Of a stretch of 64,000 nt of DNA, positions 1 to 34,935 are shown in pieces. The stretch lies in assembly GCA_965153355.1 (NCBI GenBank), contig OZ231127.1:82708001-82772000 (forward strand). Direction: 5' to 3'. The notes beneath the pieces are model-generated. The model was given only the letters and a program-made list of their open reading frames with translations. It had not been told where the DNA came from and made no database searches. The translations under genes and the position numbers were made by a program. The stretch comes from Flaccisagitta enflata. Taxonomy: Eukaryota; Chaetognatha; Sagittoidea; Aphragmophora. Numbering within the stretch: the first letter of the stretch is position 1; every line of letters begins with the position of its first letter.

Positions 1-22299
<22,299 letters not shown>

Positions 22300-23428
22300 G
22301 TTATAAAATTTATTTGTGACAAGTGAAATAATACATCCCTCATTATAAATGTTCTTAATTCACTTATTCCTTGACGTTTTTTTCTATACAATCAGTTTAA
22401 CACTTACCTGTTATCTTTTTATAAAAAATACATACCATACCTTCAACTACTTCTACATTAATTTTGACGTATCCATTCTCCGCGTCCGTGCTTTTGTTGC
22501 TCACTCAGTCATACTGCATCAAATATACTATCAAGAAGAGCCTCAGCGCTAAGAATGTGTTTGACATAATCACTGTCACATTTCATACTAATGAGTGTGA
22601 GGTGGATTTTTGCTGCTTTTTATTCGAATGGTCTCCGGAACTGAATGTGAATTCTTAATTTCTTTTTTTTTTCTTGCTTGCAATATCTTTTTTTTTCAGT
22701 TTTGAATGATGAAAAGGTTTTAGATTGAAACTGAAATTTGATAAGGCATCAAGCAGTTGGTGCTCACTGCCAACTATCATTTTAGCTGGCTTATGTCTCA
22801 TGGCAAATTCACTGACTCGACAAAATTCAACATTGCAGTTTAAAAACTCTATTTGCTTTAAAACCGATTTTCTGTCTCTGCTGTTGACCAATGGTTGTGA
22901 TTTGGTTGTGATTTATTTTTGTTTTGCTGCACTAGAATATAATTTTGATTCAATGTTCTGCAATTTCTTTCTTTGTTTTCTTTTTCTTTCTTTTTGCAAG
23001 TCGGTGTGGTCAGACTAAATGGAGAATCAAAAGTCTAAAGAGGGCTGCCCAAAGAAGGAATGTGTATTTTGTGCAATCTTGACATTTTCAGTTACAAATT
23101 TGAAGGCAAGAGAAAAATGATCACATGGACGAGTCAGACAGGAAGTAAACATGTTAATCTTTTGTCAAAATGACGCAACAAAAATGTACAGAAAAATACG
23201 GAAAGAAAAAAAATACTTTTTTAAGACTTTGGTTTCAGGTTGTTGCATGATTGTAGTTGTTGTTAGCCTTGATCAGATTTTATTTATAAAATTCAGGGTG
23301 AGTTGATGTAACGTAAAAGTTGACGACGTATCTCGTAATGGAAAACTGATTTGGCTTTTAAAACGAGTAACATTGAAACGATCAGGAAGCATTGTGAGGA
23401 AAATTGGAATGTTGTGAATCACACGTCT
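22300..23428. other. HMMR 3' untranslated region and convergent intergenic space
   Basis: AT-rich, no canonical AATAAA near the stop. The space lies between two converging 3' ends. I see no further coding exon. Confidence 0.4.
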
Positions 23429-23509
23429 TTAAGCCGTTGCCGCGTAGTTGGAGTCTTCAAACATGGCGAGTGGATCACTGCGTCTTGTGTCGGCAATCAC
23501 AGCCGGAGC
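23429..23509 (-). CDS. Terminal exon of an unidentified minus-strand gene
   Basis: Minus strand: acceptor ttacattcatcccag|GCT, then 26 codons and TAA. The protein end is APAVIADTRRSDPLAMFEDS then NYAATA. The pyrimidine-rich acceptor, balanced composition and GC-richer codons in an AT-rich background make it credible. Upstream exons must lie at higher coordinates; I could not find the partner. It may belong to the same gene as 55334-56175, but that would need an intron of about 32 kb. Confidence 0.5.
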   Translation of the reverse strand, partial: APAVIADTRRSDPLAMFEDSNYAATA

Positions 23510-24077
23510 CTGGGATGAATGTAATGGCGTTTAAAAAGAATATCCTACACGCCAGGAAATGATTAAACAATGATGAAATGGCACTGGAACACATCTATCC
23601 ATATAACGGGTGGTCAAAGGAAAAAGTGACCAAGCTCAAACTGCATCACAGAACTTTCAATTTTTTCTGTGAGGAATTAGTGTTAAAAGGAAGGCATTTG
23701 TAAAAAAAAACTTTTGGTCCACCACCTTCTATCATAAATAAACAAACAAAGTTGTAGAATAAGTGAAACACCGAATGTCTACATCAATCCTTTAAAACAC
23801 GATTTTTCCATGTGTTTAGACGTCTGCCTGGGAAGATCAATATGTGCTTTAATTTAGAACAAGATTTCCCAAGTCTAATTACGGTACTCTGGTTTTGAAA
23901 ATATAAACAAAAACAGATAGGCGTTTTGTTTTTCTAGCTTTTCAAAGATCCACTTGAGGGCCGCTACTAGTTCCCATTCTTTGCTTTTTGCTCTGGTCTT
24001 CTTTTGAAAAAAAACCAAAAGACCATAAAAGCTGCTAAAAAGCAGGTTTTACGACTTTTCTGGTATCTCGACCCCAA

Positions 24078-24151
24078 GGATTATTCTCGGTTCAGCGGTC
24101 AGGTGTGGGTTGATATCGTTGCTGGATTGGGGGTTCAATCCTTGTAATCTC
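24078..24151 (+). ncRNA. tRNA-like sequence (SINE head or tRNA pseudogene)
   Basis: GGATTAT pairs with GTAATCT 66 bases on (acceptor-like). GGTTCAGCGGTCAGG resembles an A box, and GGGTTCAATCC is close to the B box consensus. The T stem does not pair well, so it is not a working tRNA. The rest of 23510-24192 shows nothing definite. Confidence 0.35.
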
Positions 24152-24192
24152 AATGTTAAAAGTGGTACAATTCTTTTAAATAAGAACATCAT

Positions 24193-24384
24193 TTTTAGTT
24201 GCGGACACGCAACTCTATAAGAGGCTTTGTCCGTCCGTCCGTCCGTCCGTCCGTCCGTCCGTCCGTCCGTCCGTCCGTCCGTCCGTCCGTCCGTCCGTCA
24301 ACCATCGAGTTGAAAAGTGGGAAAACGCGCATTTCCGCCCCTGCCCACCCATCCGCAACTGGTGGCCGTGTATCCGGCCTTGTT
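24193..24384 (+). mobile_element. Helentron-like element, GTTGCGGA subtype, intact
   Basis: Best complete copy: TTTTTAGTTGCGGACACGCA, CTCTATAAGAGGCTTTGTCC, about 17 GTCC units, GAGTTGAAAAGTGGGAAAAC, CCCACCCATCCGCAACTGGT, GGCCGTGTATCCGGCC and TTGTT. The 5' hairpin is GTTGCG-gaca-CGCAAC. Distal TCCGCAAC complements GTTGCGGA. Confidence 0.7.
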
Positions 24385-25517
24385 CATTGAAGGCTTCAAC
24401 TTCTTATTTTTGAGGCTAAATGAAGCCTTCAACGTTTTCAAGAGTGTTCCTAATTTAAAACATTATATATACTATAGAAAACCTTATAATATAATATTAC
24501 TCAATTACACTTTTTTTTATATAAGCACCTCGTTTATAAGCACACCCAGCCTCAGATATTAGGAAAATTTAGGCACATCGCTAAGCACGCTCCAGGCTGA
24601 GATTTTCAATTCAAAAAAAATTTTAATGAATTTCCAAAAATATGCAAATTTTTTGATTTTTTGGTTAGAATTTAAAAAAAACCAATGGAAACTTGGATAC
24701 AAAAAATCATCTATCAAACTGTCAATACATTCAGGCTTATGATACTGATAGAAATGATTGAATTTCTGATAATGTTTAAGAATTTCATTGCTTAGATACC
24801 ATTCTTAATAAGAATTTATTGCTTTAACAAGGACCACCAAAAAAGAATAGAATATCATAATACCCAATAACACTAAAAATTTAGAAAAGTTTATATCAAA
24901 TCAAGAACCAAATCTCATTCCATGGTTTATATGAAAGTAGGACCACGTCAGTTAAAGATACTGTATATTCTTTTAATAAAAAATACAATCATTACTGTAT
25001 TTTGTACTATACTTAATTCTATACAATACAGTACTTTATGCTATACTCTTTTCTATACCCTACTGTGTAGGGACGTAAACCAAAGATTTGGTTCTCCTTA
25101 AAACTTAAAATTGGCATCATCATCTGAACGAGAATTGTTTTAGCTTTCATTTGATGTATCACATGATAGGATTCAAGTAATTTGTGCAATAAAATAAATA
25201 TCTCTTTGATTATATATTTGCAAACGCCTCTGTCAATTTCTTAACTGATCAGCAACATTGTTCACTCAAAAAGAATGGTATTTGAGGAAGCAAAACGAGA
25301 TCTTCTTTTAATTTCTATACTTAAACATATGCTGTTTCTTTTTTTTATGGCGTCTAAGGGCGTCATCGTGGAAGGAAAACGAAAACAGATTTGAAATCAC
25401 TATGCTTTGGAGTTATAGTGGGTAACTCGACTGAACTCGACGCGGCCTAGATCGGTCATGATAACCCAATCTTCTAAGCGTCTTTAAGACTGACATTTTT
25501 TAATCGATTTTCATAGA
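24385..25517. other. AT-rich intergenic or intronic sequence with repeat remnants
   Basis: Contains TTATAAGCACACCCAGCCTC (about 24535) with a similar motif near 51325-51400, suggesting an old dispersed repeat. No exon seen. Confidence 0.35.
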
Positions 25518-25663
25518 AACAAGGCCGTATACACGGCAGCATTCGTCGCGGACGGGTGGGCAGGAGCGGAAAACCTTGAAAAAGGACTTTGTTACCGACG
25601 GACGGACGGACGGACCGACGGACCTAAAAGTGGGTTATAGAGTCGCGTGTCCGCGACTAAAAA
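25518..25663 (-). mobile_element. Helentron-like element, GTCGCGGA subtype
   Basis: Minus strand: AGTCGCGGACACGCGACTCT, a short (GTCC)n, CCTGCCCACCCGTCCGCGAC and GCCGTGTATACGGCCTTGTT. Both the hairpin and the distal motif carry C/G where the 24193 copy has T/A, so the pairing is kept. Confidence 0.65.
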
Positions 25664-25728
25664 TCACCACAAAAATTGCCTTTTGAAAATACAAGCACTA
25701 CCTTTCTAAATTGAATCAAACCGGAGTG

Positions 25729-26533
<805 letters not shown>

Positions 26534-26665
26534 CCGGAGTGTTTACTTTCTCTCACTCACGCCATCCGTCCATGTACTGTCTGTTTGCAGCGGCGTAGGA
26601 GAGTAAAAATTTTTAAGACTTCCACCCCCAATTGGTGTCCAACAAATTTAGTCTCATAATTGAAA

Positions 26666-26960
26666 GGTATTTGTGTTTTAGCAGACCCCTCAGCTGGCAG
26701 ACCCCTCTGCTAAGAAAATCGCTAGTTGAAGGGGATGACAAGTAGCAGACCCCTATCAGACCCCTACTTAATAGATTTTGGGATGGCTTTTATCAGACCC
26801 TTCTTGATCTAGCAGACCCCTCTCTATACTTAAGGGGATTATCATCAACAGACCCCTAGGATATCTGGCAGACCCCACCATATATAAGATGAGACAGCAA
26901 GCTCACCCTCTCTTACTATCATGGGGATAATCTCCAGCAGACCCCTACTTTATCTAGCAG
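26666..26960 (+). repeat. Left terminal inverted repeat of the foldback
   Basis: Pairs with 46390-46683. It differs from the 145-bp units by having closely packed AGCAGACCCCT boxes and the segment GATGAGACAGCAAGCTCACC next to the first unit. Confidence 0.8.
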
Positions 26961-29900
26961 ACCCCTCTCTATAGTTATTGGGATAACCTCCAGCAGACCC
27001 CTCTTAAATCCAGCAGACCCCTCTTAATATATGGAAAGATAATGGGCAGACTCTTCTTTACTGATTTTGGGATGATCTCCAGCAGACCCCTACTTGATCT
27101 AGCAGACCCCTCTCTACAGTTATGGGGATGACCTCTGGCAGAACCCTCTGAAATCCAGCAGACCCCTCCTAATACAGGGAAACCTATTGGGTGGAAGCTA
27201 CTTTACTATCTTGGGGATGATCTCCAGCAGACCCCTACTTTATCTAGCAGACCCCTCTCTTTAGTTATGGGGATGACCTCCAGCAGACCCCTCTGAAATC
27301 CAGCAGACCCCTCCGAATACATGGAAACCTATTGGGTGGACGCTGCTTTACTATCTTGGGGATGATCTCCAGCAGACCCCTACTTGATCTAGCAGACCCC
27401 TCTCTATATTAACAGGGATGACCTTCAGCAGACCCCTCAGAAATCCAGCAGACCCCTCCTAATACAGGGAAACATATTGGGTGGACACTACTTTACTATC
27501 TTGGGGATGATCTCCAGCAGACCCCTACTTGATCTAGCAGACCCCTCTCTATAGTTATTGGGATGACCTAGAGCAGACCCCTCTGAAATCCAGCAGACCC
27601 CTCCTAATACACGGAAACATATAAGGAGGACGCTACTTTACTATCTTGGGGATGATCTCCAGCAGACCCCTACTTGATCTAGCAGACCCCTCTCTATAGT
27701 TATGGGGATGACCTCCAGCAGACCCCTCTGAAATCCAGCAGACCCCTCCTAATATATGGAAAGATAATGGGCAGACTCTTCTTTACTAATTTTGGGATGA
27801 TCTCCAGCAGACCCCTACTTGATCTAGCAGACCCCTCTCTGTAGTTATGGGGATGACCTCTGGCAGACCCCTCTGAAATCCAGCAGACCCCTCCTAATAC
27901 AGGGAAACAAAGTGGTTGGACGCTACTTTATCATCTTGGGGATGATCTTCAGCAGACCCCTACATGCTCTAGCAGACCCCTCTCTATAGTTATGGGGATG
28001 ACCTCCAGCAGACCCCTCTGAAATCCAGCAGACCCCTCCTCATATAGAAAACATATTGGGTGGACGCTACTTTACTATCTGGGGGATGATCTTCAGCAGA
28101 CCCCTACTTGATCTAGCAGACCCCTCTCTATAGTTATGGGGATGACCTCCAGCAGACCCCTCTGAAATCCAGCAGACCCCTCCTAATACATGGAAACCTA
28201 TTGGGTGGACGCTGCTTTACTATCTGGGGGATGATCTTCAGCAGACCCCTACTTGATCTAGCAGACCCCTCTCTATAGTTATGGGGATGACCTCCAGCAG
28301 ACCCCTCTGAAATCCAGCAGACCCCTCCTAATACATGGAAACCTATTGGGTGGACGCTGCTTTACTATCTTGGGGATGATCTCCAGCAGACCCCTACTTG
28401 ATCTAGCAGACCCCTCTCTATATTAACAGGGATGACCTCCAGCAGACCCCTCTGAAATCCAGCAGACCCCTCCTAATACAGGGAAACATATTGGGTGGAC
28501 GCTACTTTACTATCTTGGGGATGATCTCCAGCAGACCCCTACTTGATCTAGCAGACCCCTCTCTATAGTTATGGGGATGACCTCCAGCAGACCCCTCTGA
28601 AATCCAGCAGACCCCTCCAAATACATGGAAACATATTGGGAGGACGCTAGTTTACTATCTTGGGGATGATCTACAGCAGACCCCTACTTGATCTAGCAGA
28701 CCCCTCTCTATAGTTATTGGGATGACCTCCAGCAGACCCCTCTGAAATCCAGCAGACCCCTCCTAATATATGGAAACATATTGGGTGGACGCTACTTTAC
28801 TATCTTGGGGATGATCTTCAGCAGACCCCTACATGATCTAGCAGACCCCTCTCTATAGTTATGGGGATGACCTCCAGCAGACCCCTCTGAAATCCAGCAG
28901 ACCCCTCCTAATATAGGGAAACATATTGGGTGGACGCTACTTTACTATCTGGGGGATGATCTTCAGCAGACCCCTACTTGATCTAGCAGACCCCTCTCTA
29001 TAGTTATTGGGATGACCTCCAGCAGACCCCTGTGAAATCCAGCAGACCCCTCCTAATATATGGAAATATATTGGTTGGACGCTACTTTACAATCTTGGGG
29101 ATGATCTTCAGCAGACCCCTACATGATCTAGCAGACCCCACTCTATAGTTATAGGGATGACCTCCAGCAGACCCCTCTGAAATCCAGTACACCCCTCCTA
29201 ATATATGGAAACATATTGGGTGGAAGCTACTTTACTATCTTGGGGATGATCTTCAGCAGACCCCTACATGATCTAGCAGACCCCTCTCTTTAGTTAATGG
29301 GATGAACTCCAGCAGACCCCTCTGATATCCAGCAGACCCCTCTTAATATAGGAAATCATATTGGGTGGACACTACTTTACTATCTCGGGGATGATCTCCA
29401 GCAGACCCCTACTTGATCTAGCAAACCCCTCTCTATAGTTAGGGGGATGACCTCCAGCAGACCCCTCTGAAATCCAGCAGACCCCTCCTTAAACATTAAC
29501 ACATATTGGGTGGACCCTTCTTTTCTATCTTGGGGATGATCTTCAGCAGACCCCTACATGATCTAGCAGACCCCTCTCTATAGTTTTGGGGATGACCTCC
29601 AGCAGACCCCTCTGAAATCCAACAGACCCCTCCTAATACATGGAGACATATTTGGTGGACCCTACTTTACTATCTTGGGGACAATCTCCAGCAGACCCCT
29701 ACTTGATCTAGCAGACCCCTCTCTATATCAACAGGGATGACCTCCAGCAGACCCCTCTGAAATCCAGCAGACCCCTCCTAATACAGGGAAACAAAGTGGG
29801 TGGACGCTACTTTATCATCTTGGAGATGATCTTCAGCAGACCCCTACATGATCTAGCAGACCCCTCTCTATAGTTATGGGGATGACCTCCAGCAGACCCT

Positions 29901-32535
29901 TCTGAAATCCAGCAGACCCCCCCTACTATAGGGAAACATATTGGGTGGACGCTACTATACTATCTGGGGGATGATCTTCAGCAGACCCCTACTTGATCTA
30001 GCAGATTCCTCTCTATAGTTATTGGGATGACCTCCAGCAGACTCTTCTGTAATTCAGCAGACCCCTCCTAATACACGGAAACATATTAGGAGGACGCTAC
30101 TTTACTATCTTGGGGGTGATCTCCAGCAGACCCCTACTTGATCTAGCAGACCCCTTTCTATAGCTAAGGGGATGACCTCCAGCAGACCCCTCTGAAATCC
30201 AGCAGACCCCTCCTAATACATGGAAACCTATTGCGTGGATGCTGCTTTACTATCTTGGGGATGATCTCCAGCAGACCCCTACTTGATCTAGCAGACCCCT
30301 CTCTATATTAACAGGGATGACCTCCAGCAGACCCCTCTGAAATCCAGCAGACCCCTCCTAATACAGGGAAACATATTGGGTGGACGCTACTTTACTATCT
30401 TGGGGATGATCTCCAGCAGACCCCTACTTGATCTAGCAGACCCCTCTCTATAGTTATGGGGATGACCTCCAGCAGACCCCTCTGAAATCCAGCAGACCCC
30501 TCCAAATACATGGAAACATATTGGGAGGACGCTAGTTTACTATCTTGGGGATGATCTACAGCAGACCCCTACTTGATCTAGCAGACCCCTCTCTATAGTT
30601 ATTGGGATGACCTCCAGCAGACCCCTCTGAAATCCAGCAGACCCCTCCTAATATATGGAAACATATTGGGTGGACGCTACTTTACTATCTTGGGGATGAT
30701 CTTCAGCAGACTCCTACATGATCTAGCAGACCCCTCTCTATAGTTATGGGGATGACCTCCAGCACACCCCTCGGAAATCCAGCAGACCCCTCCTAATATA
30801 GGGAAACATATTGGGTGGACGCTACTTTACTATCTGGGGGATGATCTTCAGCAGACCCCTACTTGATCTAGCAGACCCCTCTCTATAGTTATTGGGATGA
30901 CCTCCAGCAGACCCCTCTGTAATCCAGCAGACCCCTCCTAATACATGGAAACATATTGGGAGGAGGCTACTTCACTATCTTGGGGATGATCTCCAGCAGA
31001 CCCCTACTTGATCTAGCAGACCCCTCTCTATAGTTATTGGGATGACCTCCAGCAGACCCCTCTGAAATCCAGCAGACCCATCCTAATACAGAGAAACGTA
31101 TTGGGTGGACGCTACTTTACTATCTTGGGGATGAATCCAGCAGACCCCTACTTGATCTAGCAGACCTCTCTCTTTAGCTATGGGGATGACCTCCAGCAGA
31201 CCCCTCTGATATCCAGCAGACCCCTCCTAATATATGGAAAACATATTGGGTGGACACTACTTTACTATCTCGGGGATGATCTCCAGCAGACCCCTACTTG
31301 ATCTAGCAGACCCCTCTCTAGAGTTATTGGGATGACCTAGAGCAGACCCCTCTGAAATCCAGCAGACCCCTCCTAATACACGGTAACATATTAGGAGGAC
31401 GCAACTTTACTATCTTTGGGATGATCTCCAGCAGACCCCTACTTGATCTAGCAGACCCCTCTCTATTGTTATGGGGATGACCTCCAGCAGACCCCTCTGA
31501 AATCCTGCAGACCCCTCCAAATACATGGAAACATATTGGGAGGACGCTAGTTTACTATCTTGGGGATGATCTACAGCAGACCCCTACTTGATCTAGCAGA
31601 CCCCTCTCTATAGTTATTCGGATGACCTCCAGCAGACCCCTCTGAAATCCAGCAGACCCCTCCTAATATATGGAAACATATTGGTTGGACGCTACTTTAC
31701 TATCTTGGGGATGATCTTCAGCAGACCCCTACATGATCTAGCAGACCCCTCTATATAGTTATGGGGATGGACCCCAACAGACCCCTCTGAAATCCAGCAG
31801 ACCCCTCCTAATACATGGAAACATATTGGGTGGACGCTACTTTACTATCTGGGGGATGATCTTCAGCAGACCCCTACTTGATCTAGAAGACCCCTCTCTA
31901 TAGTTATTGGGATGACCTCCAGCAGACCCCTCTGAAATCCAGCAGACCCACCCTAATACAGAGAAACGTTTTGGGTGGACGCTACTTTACTATCTCGGGG
32001 ATGAATCCAGCAGACCCCTACTTGATCTTTAGCTATGGGGATGACCTCCAGCAGACCCCTCTGATATCCAGCAGACCCCTACTAATATAGGAAAACATAT
32101 TGGGTGGTTCTTTCACTATCTAGGATCAGTCTCTGTGAACCCCTACTTGATCACAGCAGACCCCCTCTCTATAGTTATTGGGATGACCTAGAGCAGACCC
32201 TTCTGAAATATCAGCAGACCCCTCTAATGCAGTAACAGATTAGGAGGACGCTACTTTACTATCTTGGGGAAGATCTCCAGCGGGCCTCTCTATAGTTATG
32301 GGGATGACCTCCAGCGACCCCTCTGAAATCCAGCAGACCCCTCCATTGGGAATATATTTGGTGGACCTACTTTACTATCTTGGGGACAATCTCCAGCAGA
32401 CCCCTACTTGATCTAGCAGACCCCTCTCTATATCAACAGGGATGACCTCCAGCAGACCCCTCTGAAATCCAGCAGACCCCTCCTAATACAGGGAAACAAA
32501 GTGGGTGCACGCTACTTTATCATCTTGGAGATGAT
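26940..32535 (+). repeat. ~145-bp tandem array, left arm, plus orientation
   Basis: About 39 units. Each has four AGCAGACCCCT boxes about 20, 36, 20 and 69 bp apart, linked by ACTTGATCT, TCTATAGTTATGGGGATGAC, TGAAATCC and TGGGTGGACGCTACTTTACT. Blocks of variant units recur, pointing to segmental amplification of several units at a time. Confidence 0.9.
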
Positions 32536-33349
32536 CAAGGCTGTTACCAGAACTGCAATTCTTGACAATGGGGGAATAGCAGCTGAAGCAATGAAGAAGC
32601 ATTGGGCCTCTCATCTTTTAGGCATTGCAAAGGAGCAGGTAGAAATGAACAAAGGGCAAAACTTGTTGAAGCAAGAAATAAAAAGTCTGGAAGCTCAACT
32701 GGCAGCATCTAGAATTTGTTTGGAAGATCAGGATAAAAGAATCATGAATGTTGAACGGATGTGGCAGGACGAAAAGCAAAAGGATGATCAATCATCAAAG
32801 GATGATTTTGAAAATTTGAAAGATCTTGTCGCAAAATTGGAGACAGGAATGGATGAATTAAGAAAAAATTCTGCCGTGTCACCACAAATCCTCTCATCTG
32901 CTCCAAATGAATTCCATCTAAGGGAACGAAAAAAGAACAACTTGATTATCTTTGGTCTAGGGGAAAGCAATGAAGCCCTCAATGAAGAAGTTGTTGATAG
33001 CTTATGCTGTGATCTTGACTGTTATCTAGTGATGAATATCAATGCTTCAGAGTTGGGAAGTACAACTTCAAGGTACAGGCCACTTGTCCTTGAGCTACCA
33101 AATGCCATTATCAAAAATGATATCTTAGCCAAAGCAAAAATGCTTAAAGGCAACGAAAAATGGAAAGGAGTGAGCATCACCCATGATTTGACCAAAATGC
33201 AGTGTGCTGAAGAGAAAACAAATGAGCTTCTTCTCCGACAAGAAGCTGTCAAAAGGAATGAAGGCCTATCACCAGAGGAAAAGCTTACGAAAATTTGGAA
33301 AGTTATTGGTGGACATGGATCAAGAGCTTTGGCTTTTCGGCCTCTTTAA
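32531..33349 (+). CDS. LINE ORF1p-like protein within the satellite array
   Basis: First ATG at 32531, 272 codons. Residues about 35-115 are predicted coiled coil. Then RERKKNNLIIFGLGE begins an RRM-like region of the kind found in ORF1 proteins of non-LTR retrotransposons, followed by KWKGVSITHDLTKMQ and a Lys/Arg/Glu-rich helix (typical ORF1p C-terminal pattern). Such proteins bind RNA and act as nucleic-acid chaperones. No endonuclease or reverse transcriptase follows, so it is an isolated ORF1 or part of a broken element. The ATG and next three bases belong to the satellite unit (GATGATC), so the frame begins in the array. Confidence 0.6.
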   Translation: MIKAVTRTAILDNGGIAAEAMKKHWASHLLGIAKEQVEMNKGQNLLKQEIKSLEAQLAASRICLEDQDKRIMNVERMWQDEKQKDDQSSKDDFENLKDLVAKLETGMDELRKNSAVSPQILSSAPNEFHLRERKKNNLIIFGLGESNEALNEEVVDSLCCDLDCYLVMNINASELGSTTSRYRPLVLELPNAIIKNDILAKAKMLKGNEKWKGVSITHDLTKMQCAEEKTNELLLRQEAVKRNEGLSPEEKLTKIWKVIGGHGSRALAFRPL

Positions 33350-34935
33350 TCACAACCAATGTGGCCCTTATTCTGCAACATACTTACAAATACAGAATTG
33401 ACAATGACATTTTTATCCCTCTCACTGTGCGCCAATCTTCAAGTGTCAATCAATTCAAAAACAAGTATGATGAATACAAAAAGTGAACTAATTAAAAATA
33501 ATAAAAGTTAGAAAAAGAATCGAAATGGTAAAAAAAAATCAAAAAGGGAAGAAAAACCAAAAAGGAAACAATACAAAACAAAATTGAATTATGATACACC
33601 TCAATGGCGTAACTTGGATTGAAATAGCCATCCCACTGTGAACATTCTGCAACAATGTATTGAACTAAGAAGAAAGAAAATCATCACCTTGAAACCAAGG
33701 GGCGATTCAACGTTAACGGCCTGTTTCTTTCAGGCCGTTGCCGGTATGTTTCTATCTATGTCTGTTTCCATACGAATGCAGCTAACGCCAGTGCAAGGAC
33801 CTTTGTTGGGGTTTGTCTGCCGCTGTTTTCTTTCCCTTTTGCAGATGGGGCAATCAACATCAGCGATATCAACAACAGCAACATCAACAGCAACAACAAC
33901 GAAAATAACAGCAAAGCAACAAAATCAACATTAGCAACTACAGCATCAACAACAGCATCAACACCATCAGCAGTAACAACATCATCACCAAAAATAGCAG
34001 CAACTAATATCTTTCAGCAACTACAGCAACAACAAAAATAGCAGCAACAACAACAGCGACAACAAGAGCGACAACAACAGCGGCAACAACAGCGACAACA
34101 ATAGCGACAACAAGATCGACAACAACAACAACGACAACAGCGACAACAGCAACAACAACAACTACAACAGCAACTTAAACCAACGGGCTGTAAAATCCTG
34201 GCCTGTTCCTTTCAGGCGTTTGCGATTGTTGCGGCAAGAGAAACATCATCAAAGGCAGCTTGGCGAGAGGAACAGCAACTGCGGCACAAGCAACGGGGGC
34301 GACAAAGACCACGGCGATAGCAGTGACTACAGCAGTGACGCTGACGACAGCGGCGGCGACAGCGGCAGCGACAGCAGCGGCGAAAGCGGCGGCGTACGTG
34401 GCAGCGACAGCGACAGCTGCGGCGAAAACGGCGGCGCAAGCTGCGGCGACAGCTGCGGCGAAAGCTGCGGCGACCGCTGCGGCGCAAGCTGCGGCGACAG
34501 CAGCAGCAAAAGCTGCGGCGACAGTCCGACTGGGGCAACACCAAAAAAAAACAAAAAAACAATGACAATCTGGCGAGTTCTGATGTCATCTGCAACGACA
34601 GCAGCGGCAACAATCGACAATGACAACCACAGCGACAACTCAGGCGATAATAGCAACAATGCCAATGGCAATAACAGCGACAATGACAACGACAATGACA
34701 ACATCAACTCATTGGAATCAATTGGGACAAGCAAATCAATTGGGACAAGCATAATCTAAGAATCTAAGCATATCAACGTGTGAAGGCGTGAAGAAAAACA
34801 AATACTATTTATTTCGGTAAAAGTTTTTGTACTGGTAGCAACCACTACTATCTTGCTAAACAAGATAGTAGTTAAGGACTCTCCACGGGTCTGCTTTGGT
34901 TGCTATACTTTATATTATATTTATATTAATAAGGA
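33350..34935 (+). repeat. Imperfect (CAA/CAG/GCGGCGACA)n region and hairpin, downstream of the ORF1-like frame
   Basis: 33840-34740 is mostly CAACAG/GCGGCGACAGC triplet-type repeat, giving spurious Ser/Gly or Ala/Thr ORFs. A perfect 12-bp stem lies at 34844-34855/34861-34872 (ACTACTATCTTG, loop CTAAA). Its arm resembles the array motif TTTACTATCTTG. The array resumes near 34932 at GGAAACATATTGGGTGGACG. Confidence 0.6.

Noticed and set aside
33638-34759. Open frames rich in Ser/Gly/Cys or Ala/Thr
   Set aside because: They are frames of an imperfect CAACAG/GCGGCGACAGC repeat, open in several frames on both strands.
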